Source: AP-15 sp035503615 (lineage in GTDB: Bacteria > Pseudomonadota > Alphaproteobacteria > ATCC43930 > CGMCC-115725). From it: a DNA stretch of 64,000 nt. Numbering within the stretch: position 1 is the first letter of the stretch; every line of letters begins with the position of its first letter. The notes below the pieces were generated by a model that did not search any database, was not told the DNA's origin, and saw only the letters and a list, made by a program, of their open reading frames with translations. The DNA lies in contig DATJTI010000009.1 of the NCBI GenBank assembly GCA_035503615.1, positions 1 to 64,000 on the forward strand. The letters are read 5' to 3'. The translations under genes and the position numbers were made by a program. Below are positions 25,654 through 34,916 of this stretch, piece by piece.

Positions 25654-27483
25654 TTACGGCAGGGCCGGTGCCGCGTCGTCGATCACCAGCTGCACCGCAT
25701 CCGCGCCGCGCCAGCGGTCATGGCGCAGATGGCCGGCGACATGGATCGCGGTACCCCGCGTCTCGGCAAGAAACCGCCCGAGCGGCGTCTCGGCGGCGCG
25801 AAACGCAACGGCGCGCAGCCGCGCGCTGTCGAGCGGGTCGGCCAGAACGCAGCGCAGATGCGCGCCGCCAACCGCTTCGGTATGAAGGACACGCACCGCC
25901 GCCAACAGAAAACGCGGCTCCGGATTGGCGGCGCCAAACGGGGCCAGCCGGTCGAGATGGCCGATCAGCTCGGCCTGTGCCGCGGCCGGCGAGAGCGCGC
26001 CGTCGATCATCAGTTCGGGGACCAAGGTCTCCTGGTCGAGCCCGTCGCCCAACCTCGCGACCAGAAATTCGCGCAGCGCGTCGAGCCGGTCGGCCGCGAC
26101 CGTCAACCCGGCCGCCATCGCATGGCCGCCGCCATTGATCAAGAGCCCGGCCTGCCGCGCGGCGATGACCGCCGCACCGAGCGAGAGCCCCGGCACCGAG
26201 CGGCCGGAGCCGCGACCGATCCCGTCGGCCAGGGCTACGACCACCGCCGGGCGCTGATAGCGCTCCTTGAGGCGGGCGGCGACGATGCCGATCACCCCGG
26301 GGTGCCAGTCGGCCGCCGCGGCAAAGGTCAGCACCGGCGATTGCGGCCGGGCTTCGACGCAGGCGATCGCCGCGGCCAAGGTGCGGGCTTCGATGTCGCG
26401 TCGCGCCCGGTTGTGATCGTCGAGACGCCGGGCAAGCTCGGCCGCCAGCGCCGGATCGTCGGTCGCCAAGAGGCGGGCGCCGAGTGCGGCCTCACCGACC
26501 CGGCCACCGGCATTGACCCTGGGGCCGAGCACAAAGCCGAGATGATAGGCGTCGAGCGGCTCGCCGATGCCGGCGATTGCCGCCAGGGCGGCGATCCCCG
26601 GATTGGCGCCGCGCCGCGCCACCCGGATCCCCTGCGCCACGAATGCCCGGTTGAGCCCGGCGAGCGGGACGACATCGCACACCGTGCCGAGCGCCACCAG
26701 GTCGAGCCAGCCGAGCAGGTCGGGCTCGGCTCGGCCGGCGCTGTACCAGCCGGCGAGGCGCAATGCCCGGTTGACCGCGACGACCAGCAGGAACGCGACA
26801 CCGACCGCCGCCAGGCCGCCATGCGGGCTCGTCTCGTCGAGCCGGTTAGGGTTGACCAGTGCCGCCGCGTGCGGCAGCAGCGGCTCGGCAACATGATGAT
26901 CGACGACGATGATGTCGATGCCGCTGTCGGCGGCGTCGGCCAACGGCTGGTGCGCGTTGGTGCCGCAATCGAGGGTGACGACGAGTTTGATCCCTTCGTC
27001 GCGCAGCCGCAGCAACGCCGCGGTGTTCGGGCCGTAACCCTCACGCAGGCGATCGGGAACATAGAGCCGGGTGGGCGCGCCGACCGCGGCAAAAAACCGG
27101 GTCAACAGCGCCGCCGAGGTGGCGCCATCGACATCGTAATCGCCGAAGATGCCGATCGTCTCGCCCTCTCGCACCGCGCGAACGAGCCGCTCTACGGCCC
27201 TCTCCATGTCGCGCAGATGCGAGGGGTCGGGAAGCTGATCGCGCAGCCGGGGTGCGAGAAAACCCGGGGCATGATCGCGATCGATCGCCCGTTGCGCCAA
27301 GAGCCGGCCGACGATCTCCGGCAAGGCCAGCCGCTCGGCGATGTCGCACGCCTCCCCCGCATCGCCGCGACGCCAGCGCCAGCGCCGGCCGCAGATCGAC
27401 TGCTCGACCGCGATGGGGCCGGCCGTGATCAGGCCAGCCGCGACGCTGTCGGCCCGGATGGCGGCGCCCCCCGCGCCGTCCAT
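25654..27483 (-). CDS. recJ: single-stranded-DNA-specific 5'-3' exonuclease
   Basis: RecJ resects 5' ends in RecF-pathway recombination and mismatch or base-excision repair. The 609-residue protein has the DHH motifs FGDYDVDGATSAALL (motif I), LDCGT (motif II) and VVDHHVAEP (motif III), then the GCDVVPL-equivalent LGTVCDVVPLAGLNR. The DHHA1 domain carries NGGGHAMAAGLTV. The C-terminal OB-like domain follows (APFGAANPEPRFLL). It starts 9 bp after glpX on the same strand. A glpX-recJ pairing behind hom is familiar in alphaproteobacteria; here hom is separated by a divergent gene. Confidence 0.96.
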   Translation of the reverse strand: MDGAGGAAIRADSVAAGLITAGPIAVEQSICGRRWRWRRGDAGEACDIAERLALPEIVGRLLAQRAIDRDHAPGFLAPRLRDQLPDPSHLRDMERAVERLVRAVREGETIGIFGDYDVDGATSAALLTRFFAAVGAPTRLYVPDRLREGYGPNTAALLRLRDEGIKLVVTLDCGTNAHQPLADAADSGIDIIVVDHHVAEPLLPHAAALVNPNRLDETSPHGGLAAVGVAFLLVVAVNRALRLAGWYSAGRAEPDLLGWLDLVALGTVCDVVPLAGLNRAFVAQGIRVARRGANPGIAALAAIAGIGEPLDAYHLGFVLGPRVNAGGRVGEAALGARLLATDDPALAAELARRLDDHNRARRDIEARTLAAAIACVEARPQSPVLTFAAAADWHPGVIGIVAARLKERYQRPAVVVALADGIGRGSGRSVPGLSLGAAVIAARQAGLLINGGGHAMAAGLTVAADRLDALREFLVARLGDGLDQETLVPELMIDGALSPAAAQAELIGHLDRLAPFGAANPEPRFLLAAVRVLHTEAVGGAHLRCVLADPLDSARLRAVAFRAAETPLGRFLAETRGTAIHVAGHLRHDRWRGADAVQLVIDDAAPALP

Positions 27484-27492
27484 CGGCCTGCC

Positions 27493-28482
27493 CTACCGGG
27501 CGCTGGCCGGCAACGCGGGTTTGCGGATCAAATCGTGGCGGGCCTCGATATAGCGCACCGTGCCGGATTTCGAGCGCATCACCACCGAATGGGTAAAGGC
27601 GCCACCGGCGAAGCGGCGCACGCCCCGCAGCATCGTGCCGCCGGTAACCCCGGTCGCGGCAAACATCACATCGCCGGCGGCAAGCTCCAGGAGCTTGTAT
27701 TTGCGGTCGAGATCGGTGATGCCGATGTGCCGCGCCCGGCCGCGCTCGTCATCGTTGCGGAACAGCAGCCGCCCCTGCATCTGCCCGCCGATGCAGCGCA
27801 GAGCCGCTGCCGCCAACACGCCCTCGGGCGCGCCACCCGAGCCGACATACATGTCGATCCCGGTTTCCGGGCTGGACGTGGCAATCACACCGCTGACGTC
27901 GCCATCCGAAATCAGCGCGATGCGGGCACCAGCCTCGCGCACCTTGGCGATCAGCTCGGCGTGGCGCGGCCGGTCGAGGATGCAGACCACGAGGTCGGCG
28001 ATCTCGATCTGTTTCGCCCGCGCCAGGTTTCGCAGATTGACCGCGGGCGCTTCGTCGAGATCGACGAGATCGTCGGGCAGGCCGCCGCCGATGGCGATCT
28101 TGTCCATGTACACGTCCGGGGCGTTGAGAAAGTGGCCGGCATCGGCCATGGCAATGACGGCGAGCGCATTGGCGCCGCCCTTGGCGGTGATCGTCGTGCC
28201 TTCGAGCGGATCGAGCGCGATGTCGATCGGCGGTCCGTTACCGGTGCCGACCTTCTCGCCGATATAGAGCATCGGCGCTTCATCGCGCTCGCCTTCGCCG
28301 ATCACCACGGTGCCGTCGATCGCCAGGCTGTTCAGCGCCTCGCGCATCGCGTCGACCGCGGCCTGGTCGGCGGCCTTTTCGTCGCCGCGGCCCATCAGCC
28401 GCGAGGCCGAGAGTGCCGCCGCTTCGGTCACGCGCACCGCCTCCAGCGCCAGATTGCGATCCATCTTCGACGTCTCGGGCAT
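27493..28482 (-). CDS. glpX: class II fructose-1,6-bisphosphatase
   Basis: Gluconeogenic hydrolysis of fructose-1,6-bisphosphate. The 329-residue product shows the GlpX blocks DGTVVIGEGERDEAPMLYIG, ALDPLEGTTITAKG (metal-binding Asp/Glu), YVGSGGAPEGVLAAAALRCI and the C-terminal THSVVMRSKSGTVRYIEA. GGAGG lies nine bases upstream of the ATG. It shares a strand and near-contiguity with recJ. Metabolically it feeds hexose phosphates to glgC and galU. Confidence 0.97.
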   Translation of the reverse strand: MPETSKMDRNLALEAVRVTEAAALSASRLMGRGDEKAADQAAVDAMREALNSLAIDGTVVIGEGERDEAPMLYIGEKVGTGNGPPIDIALDPLEGTTITAKGGANALAVIAMADAGHFLNAPDVYMDKIAIGGGLPDDLVDLDEAPAVNLRNLARAKQIEIADLVVCILDRPRHAELIAKVREAGARIALISDGDVSGVIATSSPETGIDMYVGSGGAPEGVLAAAALRCIGGQMQGRLLFRNDDERGRARHIGITDLDRKYKLLELAAGDVMFAATGVTGGTMLRGVRRFAGGAFTHSVVMRSKSGTVRYIEARHDLIRKPALPASAR

Positions 28483-28793
28483 GGCCGTCGTCCTCCTCGG
28501 CGTTCGTCAGCAGTGATGATTGTCGCAGCCGGACCGGTGATCCAACCCGTCTGGCGGGCTGGGCGCCGCGGCGCGTTGCAGAAAGCTCGGTGAAACGGAG
28601 CGCACGGGCCGGGTCTCCGATCGATCGGGCGACGCTCGCAACTCTGGCCTCGGCACCACTGGTCGGTCCGGTGCCGACCCTAAGCGCCGGTTCGGGCGGC
28701 GTCAATGTGCCGGCCGGAACGCTGGAACGGAGGCGACGGCGGCGACATATTAGGTGCCCGCAGAGCCGCTGGCACCAGTCGGGAGAAACCGCG
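28483..28793. other. 311-bp divergent intergenic region, no gene seen
   Basis: Lies between glpX (minus) and a secreted-protein gene (plus). A long open frame crosses it on the plus strand, but its residues look non-coding and a well-placed ribosome site supports the start at 28794. The region must hold both divergent promoters; none is clear. Confidence 0.5.
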
Positions 28794-29870
28794 ATGAAGA
28801 CGCTGATCGCCTTGGGTCTCGCCGTGGCAGTCGCGATCGGGGCGAGCCGGCCGGCGATGGCGGCTGCACCGTGCAAGCCGGCCGGCAAGCTCGATTTCAT
28901 CTGCGGACCATTGAATGCCGAAGATCTGGTCGAGGTGCCGGGAACCCGGTGGATCGTGGCGAGCGGCATGGCCGGCGGCGCCGCCGGCGGGCGCGGCTCC
29001 CTTCATCTCGTCAACGCCCAGGACAAGTCGTGGAAGACGCTGTTTCCCGGCGACCATCCGCAAGTGAAGTGGGACAAGGCCACCTACGGCGACTGCCCGG
29101 GCCCGCCCGATCTCACCAAATTCACCGCGCACGGCTTGAACCTGCGGGCCGGTGATGGCGGCAACGACACGCTCTACGTCGTCAACCACGGCGGCCGCGA
29201 ATCGATCGAGATTTTTGCTCTCGACAGCCACGGCCCCACGCCCACCGTCACCTGGATTGGCTGTGCAGTGATGCCGGCCCATACTTGGCCGAACGCGGTG
29301 GCGCCGGTTCCTTCGGGTGGTTTTGTCGTCACCGACATGTTCGACCCGCAGGATCCAAAAGCGGCGGACAAGATGAACGCCGGGGATGCGACCGGTGCGG
29401 TCTATGAATGGCACCCGCATCGGGGTTTCAAATTCGTCCGCGGCACCCGGCTGTCGGGCGACAACGGCATCGAGGTCTCGCGCGACGGCAGGTGGATCTA
29501 TGTCGCGGCCTGGGGCAACAAGGCCGTGGCGCGGGTCGCGCGCGGCTCCAACACGCCGCATCGAAGGGATCTGATCCCGGTCGGTTTCCTCGCCGACAAT
29601 CTGCGCTGGGCGCCTGATGGCGAGCTGATGGTCGGCGGCCAGGGCGTGCCGGCAAAGCAGGTGTTCGCCTGTTTCCAGAGCCATCGCGCGCGTTGCACCG
29701 AAGCCTGGCGCATCGTCCGCTGGAATACCAAGGCGATGACCGTCGCCCCGGTGATCAGCGAACCCGGCAATGCCGCGTTCGGCGGCGGGACCACCGGGCT
29801 CGAAATCGGCGACACGATGTTTGTCGGCACCTTCCGCGGCGACCGCATCGCCTATTTCGCGCTGAAATAG
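28794..29870 (+). CDS. secreted beta-propeller protein (arylesterase/SMP-30-like)
   Basis: A 358-residue exported protein. A clear signal peptide covers residues 1 to about 24 (MKTLIALGLAVAVAIG..MAAA). The mature part is built of beta-propeller blades: DLVEVPGTRWIVASGM, HGLNLRAGDGGNDTLYVVNH, NAVAPVPSGGFVVTDMFD, GDNGIEVSRDGRWIYVAAW and FLADNLRWAPDGELMVGGQ. The HGL/NDTLYVVNH and DN-x-x-W-A-P-D-G patterns recall calcium-dependent lactonases of the paraoxonase/SMP-30 fold. Six cysteines suggest disulfides. GGGAG lies eight bases before the ATG. The gene separates hom from glpX. Confidence 0.75.
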   Translation: MKTLIALGLAVAVAIGASRPAMAAAPCKPAGKLDFICGPLNAEDLVEVPGTRWIVASGMAGGAAGGRGSLHLVNAQDKSWKTLFPGDHPQVKWDKATYGDCPGPPDLTKFTAHGLNLRAGDGGNDTLYVVNHGGRESIEIFALDSHGPTPTVTWIGCAVMPAHTWPNAVAPVPSGGFVVTDMFDPQDPKAADKMNAGDATGAVYEWHPHRGFKFVRGTRLSGDNGIEVSRDGRWIYVAAWGNKAVARVARGSNTPHRRDLIPVGFLADNLRWAPDGELMVGGQGVPAKQVFACFQSHRARCTEAWRIVRWNTKAMTVAPVISEPGNAAFGGGTTGLEIGDTMFVGTFRGDRIAYFALK

Positions 29871-29900
29871 CGCTGGCGAAACTGCGAGCGCTGGCGAAAC
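29869..29900. repeat. two 14-bp copies (period 18) between convergent genes
   Basis: AGCGCTGGCGAAAC at 29869-29882 is repeated exactly at 29887-29900. The first copy includes the last bases of the propeller-gene stop codon; the array fills the gap before the hom stop. Confidence 0.85.
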
Positions 29901-29912
29901 GGCGCGCGGTGG

Positions 29913-31205
29913 TCAGAAATCCTCGATGCGGATCAGCCGCGGCGGTTCGAGCACGGTCGATAGCGCCCCGATCCTCGTCAATGCCCGACGCATCGCCGCC
30001 TCGATCGTGACATGCGTTGTCAGCACCACCGGCACCGCCTCGCCCGGAGCGCGGCCACGCTGGATCATCGATTCGAGCGACACTTCCTCGTCGCGCAAGG
30101 CCGCCGCGACATCGGCGATGACCCCGGGCCGATCGACCACCATCAGCCGGATGTAATAGGCGCTTTGATGCCGCTCGATCGGCACTCCCGGGATCAGTCG
30201 CAGTTCGGTGGCGGGGATGCCGAACGCGAATACCGGGCGTCCCGCGGCGATATCGACGAGATCGGCCGCGACCGCCGAGGCGGTCGGCAGTGCCCCGGCG
30301 CCGCGCCCTTCGAGCACCACCCGGCCGACAAAGTCACCCTCGGCGACGACAGCGTTATAGACCCCTTCGACCGCCGCGATCGGGCTGGCGCGCGGCACCA
30401 TGCAGGGGTGGACGCGCTGTTCCAGCCCGTCCTCGCCATGCCGGGCGATGCCGAGCAGCTTGATCCGAAAGCCGAGTTCTTCGGCAAACTCGATATCGAG
30501 CCGGGACACATGGCGGATACCCTCGGCATAGACCCCGGCGAGGTCGACCGGCCGGCCAAACCCGACGCTGGCCAGCACCGCCAGCTTGTGGGCGGCGTCG
30601 ATACCGTCAATGTCGAAGCTCGGATCGGCCTCGGCGTAGCCGAGCCGTTGCGCTTCCCCCAGCACCTCGGCAAAGTCGCGCCCGGTTTCGCGCATCGTCG
30701 TCAGGATATAGTTCGAGGTGCCGTTGAGGATTCCGTAGACGCGCTTGAGCCGGTTGCCGGCGAGACCCTCACGCAGCGTCTTGATCGCCGGGATGCCGCC
30801 GGCGACCGATGCCTCGAATGACAGCGCCACCTGGTGCTGCTCGGCGCGCGCCGCGAGCGCAGTCCCGTGATGCGCAATCAGTGCCTTGTTGGCGGTGACG
30901 ACATGCTTGCCATGCTCCAGTGCGGTCTCGATGACCTGCCGGGCGATCCCGTCGGCGCCGCCGATCAGCTCGACGACGACGTCGATATCCGGGTCGGCAG
31001 CCATCGCCGCGGCATCCTCGTACCAGCGCAGCGCGGACACATCGATCCCCCGGTCGCGGCGCCGATCGCGTGCCGAAACCGCGTTGACAACGATCCGTCG
31101 GCCGGCTCGGGCCGCCAGCAGTTCGGCCTGGGTGTGCAACAGCTGGAGAATACCGGACCCGACCGTGCCGAGACCGGCGACGGCGATCCTCAGCGGCGGC
31201 TTCAC
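29913..31205 (-). CDS. hom: homoserine dehydrogenase
   Basis: NAD(P)H-dependent reduction of aspartate semialdehyde to homoserine, the branch point to threonine, methionine and isoleucine. The 430-residue protein has the Rossmann motif AVAGLGTVGSGILQLL at the N-terminus, VVTANKALIAHHG, the catalytic/substrate region LNGTSNYILTTM and YAEADPSFDIDGIDAAHKLA. A C-terminal ACT domain (about 345-425, YYIRLMVVDRPGVIADVAAA) gives allosteric feedback. The leader carries two GC hairpins. Confidence 0.97.
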   Translation of the reverse strand: MKPPLRIAVAGLGTVGSGILQLLHTQAELLAARAGRRIVVNAVSARDRRRDRGIDVSALRWYEDAAAMAADPDIDVVVELIGGADGIARQVIETALEHGKHVVTANKALIAHHGTALAARAEQHQVALSFEASVAGGIPAIKTLREGLAGNRLKRVYGILNGTSNYILTTMRETGRDFAEVLGEAQRLGYAEADPSFDIDGIDAAHKLAVLASVGFGRPVDLAGVYAEGIRHVSRLDIEFAEELGFRIKLLGIARHGEDGLEQRVHPCMVPRASPIAAVEGVYNAVVAEGDFVGRVVLEGRGAGALPTASAVAADLVDIAAGRPVFAFGIPATELRLIPGVPIERHQSAYYIRLMVVDRPGVIADVAAALRDEEVSLESMIQRGRAPGEAVPVVLTTHVTIEAAMRRALTRIGALSTVLEPPRLIRIEDF

Positions 31206-31227
31206 GATCCCGGTGACCCCGATGTTG

Positions 31228-31275
31228 ACGCCCGAACTCGGTCCGGGCGTGGTGTTACAGCGCCCGCTTGGGCGT
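31228..31275 (-). promoter_or_regulatory. two GC-rich hairpins in the hom leader
   Basis: ACGCCCG (31228-31234) pairs perfectly with CGGGCGT (31244-31250) around a 9-base loop. CGCCC (31261-31265) pairs with GGGCG (31270-31274), extended by a G-T pair at 31260/31275, around GCTT. Both fall within 70 bases upstream of the hom start. They could be part of a leader attenuator or an RNA-stability element. No leader peptide rich in Thr, Ile or Met codons was recognised. Confidence 0.3.
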
Positions 31276-31355
31276 GCTGCCGCCGGTTGTAGCCTGCGCC
31301 GATCAAAGTTTCGATAATTTTCCCGAGCGGGTTGGTTGCCCGGCGGGGCCGGTGC

Positions 31356-32531
31356 TCAACGCTCGAACAGGATTTCGGCGCGACCCTGGCCCGAATCGGT
31401 CCCGGCCGGCGCGGCCTCGACCAGGATCTTGTCGGCCGGGATGCCGGCCTTGGTCAGGGCCGCGGCGACCGCGTGCGCCCGGTCGAGTGCGGTCTGGAAC
31501 TCGTCGAGCTGCTGTGTCGCGCCGCCATTGACTCCGGAATAGCCAACGATGCGCACCTTGCCCGGGTGGCGCCGATAGAGCGGCACGATCCCGGCCAGTT
31601 CCTGCCGCCCCGCAGGGTCGAGGCTCGTCGAACCGGCGGCGAAATCGACTTCGGCAACCGGCATGCCCTTCGCTTGGGCGGCCGCAGCGCCGGCCGGCAT
31701 GCCGCCGGGCGCCGTCGTGGGTGGCAGCACCGGCGGTGGCGGTGGCGGTTCGAACCTGGTCGAAGCAATCGCTGCCGGCAGCGGAGCAGCGGCTGGCGGC
31801 GGCGGCAGATGGGCCGGACCCGCAGCTTTCCCCGGCGTGGCCGGCGGCACCGGCATCGCCAACTCCCGCGGCGGCGGTGGCGGCGGCTCGCTCTGCTGCG
31901 GGTTCGGCAGCTCGGGAATCTGCGGTGATTGCAGGCTTGACTCCATCGGCCCGGGCTCGGGCGGTTGTCCCGATTTGCGCAACCCGTTCGCCCCAACAGC
32001 CGCATTCGGCCGGGTTTTGGGTCCGGCGGTGGTGGCCAGCGCGACCGAGCCAGCCGAGGGCGATGTCGCCGCCGTGGTGGCGACTGCCGGCCCGGCGGAA
32101 CCCGACGGCGCCGGTTTTGCGGCGATCGGCGGCGGAGGCGGGGGTGGTGGCGGCACCGCACCCGCATTCGTGTCGAACCCGGCTTGCAGCCGCTCGGTCG
32201 TGTATCTCGCGTTGCGCCGGTCGGCGATCAGGCTTTGCGTCAGCCGGTCGAGCTGGGCGGTCGAGAGCGCCTGGGTCGGCGGCGCGGGCACGGTGGCGAG
32301 GTTCGGATAACTTTCGGCCTCGCCGGCCGCGAGGTTCTTGGTATTCGGCGTCGTCGCCGGATTGGGGTCGTCTTTGCTGATCCCCACCATATTGCGATAG
32401 GCGGCAATCGGGCTGCACGCCGCCAGCCCGAGCGACAGCACCGTCGCGATCAGACATGATCCCGGCAGGCGCGATGCCGGGCGGCGCCTATTCGGGCCAG
32501 CGCCGCAACGGCGCAACGGGGTTCCAGCCAT
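31356..32531 (-). CDS. OmpA-like lipoprotein with long proline-rich linker
   Basis: A 391-residue envelope protein. A signal peptide ends in the lipobox LGLAAC (about residues 30-35), so it should be lipid-anchored. Residues ~120-270 are a disordered Pro-rich linker with runs of nine or more prolines, long enough to span periplasm. The C-terminal ~100 residues (VDFAAGSTSLDPAGRQELA, VRIVGYSGV, ALDRAHAVAAALTKAGIP) form an OmpA/MotB-type peptidoglycan-binding domain. The start at 32531 (MAGTPLRRC) suits a signal peptide better than one 26 codons upstream. It is divergent from phaC. Confidence 0.85.
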   Translation of the reverse strand: MAGTPLRRCGAGPNRRRPASRLPGSCLIATVLSLGLAACSPIAAYRNMVGISKDDPNPATTPNTKNLAAGEAESYPNLATVPAPPTQALSTAQLDRLTQSLIADRRNARYTTERLQAGFDTNAGAVPPPPPPPPPIAAKPAPSGSAGPAVATTAATSPSAGSVALATTAGPKTRPNAAVGANGLRKSGQPPEPGPMESSLQSPQIPELPNPQQSEPPPPPPRELAMPVPPATPGKAAGPAHLPPPPAAAPLPAAIASTRFEPPPPPPVLPPTTAPGGMPAGAAAAQAKGMPVAEVDFAAGSTSLDPAGRQELAGIVPLYRRHPGKVRIVGYSGVNGGATQQLDEFQTALDRAHAVAAALTKAGIPADKILVEAAPAGTDSGQGRAEILFER

Positions 32532-32733
32532 CGAGAAACCACCCCGAACCCTTGCCACGAAGACTCCGCCTTGGACCAAAGCCCTGCGGCGGCTCCCTCG
32601 CTGCTGCAACTTCGTCCCGGGCTGGTGTATTAGATCGCGGCTGGCACGTCACCACATTTGATCGGGCGAATCGGCGCACCCGCCCGCGACCGGGCCGTGG
32701 GATCGCGGCCGACCGATCGCGACGAGGAGAGCG

Positions 32734-34587
32734 ATGAATGACACGGACCGGGTAACGCCCGGCGGCGGCACTGCGAGATCCGGAGAACACGCCTCGCACG
32801 AGAACTGGCCCGATGCCGACGAGCTGGCGCGGCACCTCGCCGGGATCGCCGAACGCAGCCGGCGTCTCGTCGCCGAATTCCTGCAGCGGCAGGCCACGGA
32901 GTCGAGTGCCGGCATGGCCAGTTCCGGCATGGCCAGCCCGTTCGCCATCGGCCGTGCCTTTTTCGAGATGACTGCGCGGCTGATGGCCGATCCCGCGCGC
33001 CTGGTCCAGGCCCAGCTGTCGCTGTGGAACGACTATCTGACCCTTTGGCAGCGCGCGACACAGCGGTTTCTCGGCGGCGAGCCCGAGCCGCTGGTCGCAC
33101 CGCAGCAGGGCGACCGCCGGTTTCGCGATCCCGGCTGGACCGACAACGTGCTGTTCGATTTCATCAAGCAGAGCTACCTGTTGGCCGCCCGCTGGCTGCA
33201 GCAGAATGTGCGCGATATCGACGGCATCGACGAGCGCACTGCGCAAAAGATCGATTTTTATACGCGCCAGTTTGTCGATGCGCTGGCGCCATCCAACTTT
33301 CTGCTGACCAATCCGGAAGTGCTGCGGGCGACCCTCGAAAGTGGCGGCGAGAATCTGCTCAACGGCCTTGAAAACCTGCTCGACGATCTCGAACGCGGGA
33401 AGGGCCGGCTGGCGATCCGGATGACCGACATGACCGCCTTCCGGCTCGGCGAAAACATCGCCGTGACGCCGGGCAAGGTCGTGTTCCAGAACGAGTTGAT
33501 GCAGCTGATCCAGTATGCGCCGACAACGGCGGAGGTCGCGCGCCGGCCGCTGCTGATCGTGCCGCCCTGGATCAACAAGTTCTACATCCTCGATCTGCGC
33601 CCGGAGAATTCGTTTATCCGTTGGGCAGTCAGGCAGGGCCACACGGTCTTTGTGATTTCCTGGGTGAACCCCGACACCCGCCTCGCCGCCAAGACCTTCA
33701 CGGACTACATGCTGGAAGGCTTGCTCGCGGCACTCGAAGCGATCCGGCAGGCAACCGGGGAGCGGCAGGCCAATGTCATCGGCTATTGCCTCGGCGGCAC
33801 GTTGCTGGCCGCCACTCTCGGCTATCTCGCGGCCAAGCGCGACCGCCGGATCAAGAGCGCCACCTTCTTCGTCACGATGGTCGATTTCGCCGAGGCCGGT
33901 GAACTGTCCGTGTTTATCGATGAGGAGCAGCTCGCCGCCCTCGAAGAGCGGATGAACGCCAAAGGCTATCTCGAAGGCCGCGACATGGCGCAGACCTTCA
34001 ACATGCTGCGCGCCAACGATCTGATCTGGTCGTTCGTCGTCAACAACTATCTGCTCGGCAAGTCGCCGTTTCCGTTCGACCTGTTGTATTGGAATGCCGA
34101 TTCGACGCGAATGCCGGCGGCGATGCACAGCTTCTACCTGCGCAACATGTATCAGGAGAACCTGCTGATCAAACCAGGCGGCATCACCCTCGACGGGGTG
34201 GCGATCGATCTCGGCAAGATCAGGACACCGGCGTTCCTGCTATCGACCCGCGAGGACCATATCGCCCCGTGGCGCTCGACCTATGCCGCGACCCGGATCT
34301 ACAAGGGTCCGATCGCCTTCGTGCTATCGAGCTCCGGCCATATCGCCGGGGTGGTCAACCCGCCCGGCAGCAAATACGGACATTGGTGGAACGACCGGAA
34401 CCCGCCGAGCGCAGAAGAGTGGCTGGCGGGCGCGACCGAGGAGGCCGATTCCTGGTGGCCCCGATGGCAGCGCTGGGTCTCGCATCACGCCGGCGGCACA
34501 GTGCCGGCACGCCACCCCGGCGGCGGCGCGCTCCCGGTCATCGAAGACGCTCCTGGATCCTATGTCAAAGTGCGCGCCGAAGATTAG
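32734..34587 (+). CDS. phaC: class I polyhydroxyalkanoate synthase
   Basis: Polymerises 3-hydroxyacyl-CoA into PHA storage granules. The 617-residue protein has the N-terminal domain (about 95-270) typical of PhaC and an alpha/beta-hydrolase catalytic domain. The lipase-like box is GYCLGGT with catalytic Cys352; the other triad members are Asp508 (TREDHIAP) and His536 (SSGHIAGVVNPP). The conserved PPWINKFYILDL block is present. GAGGAG is close to the ATG. No phaA, phaB or phaR gene is adjacent. A 15-bp duplication (32911-32940) repeats GMASS/GMASP near the N-terminus. Confidence 0.97.
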   Translation: MNDTDRVTPGGGTARSGEHASHENWPDADELARHLAGIAERSRRLVAEFLQRQATESSAGMASSGMASPFAIGRAFFEMTARLMADPARLVQAQLSLWNDYLTLWQRATQRFLGGEPEPLVAPQQGDRRFRDPGWTDNVLFDFIKQSYLLAARWLQQNVRDIDGIDERTAQKIDFYTRQFVDALAPSNFLLTNPEVLRATLESGGENLLNGLENLLDDLERGKGRLAIRMTDMTAFRLGENIAVTPGKVVFQNELMQLIQYAPTTAEVARRPLLIVPPWINKFYILDLRPENSFIRWAVRQGHTVFVISWVNPDTRLAAKTFTDYMLEGLLAALEAIRQATGERQANVIGYCLGGTLLAATLGYLAAKRDRRIKSATFFVTMVDFAEAGELSVFIDEEQLAALEERMNAKGYLEGRDMAQTFNMLRANDLIWSFVVNNYLLGKSPFPFDLLYWNADSTRMPAAMHSFYLRNMYQENLLIKPGGITLDGVAIDLGKIRTPAFLLSTREDHIAPWRSTYAATRIYKGPIAFVLSSSGHIAGVVNPPGSKYGHWWNDRNPPSAEEWLAGATEEADSWWPRWQRWVSHHAGGTVPARHPGGGALPVIEDAPGSYVKVRAED

Positions 34588-34641
34588 CGGCGGCTGACAG
34601 CAGGCGGTGCCGGCGGTAGGCGACAAAAGATCGGCGGGCAT

Positions 34642-34717
<76 letters not shown>

Positions 34718-34860
34718 AATCGCGCGATTCGACTTCGTTGCCGGGCGGCGGCGACTATGCTGGGGTGGCCGCATGCTGTCAAGGCGAGCGGCACGGTGCG
34801 CCACGGCGGCGCCACAGCGCTGCGCTTGCGGACCCCGGCCGCCAAAGCTACGGTCGCGCC

Positions 34861-34900
34861 GCCATCACCGCCCGCCATCATCACCGCCGCCATCACCGCC
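34861..34900. repeat. imperfect 12-15 bp tandem array upstream of yggT
   Basis: GCCATCACCGCCC, GCCATCATCACCGCC and GCCATCACCGCC follow each other directly in the gap between the tRNA and the YggT-family gene. Confidence 0.6.
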
Positions 34901-34916
34901 GAGGTCTCGCCCCCTG

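Noticed and set aside
25720..28593. Plus-strand open frame of 957 codons opposite recJ and glpX
   Set aside because: Antisense shadow; recJ and glpX carry all catalytic motifs on the minus strand.
32900..32945. Internal repeat in phaC as a sign of gene damage
   Set aside because: It is a single in-frame 15-bp duplication in the variable N-terminal region; the catalytic triad is intact.
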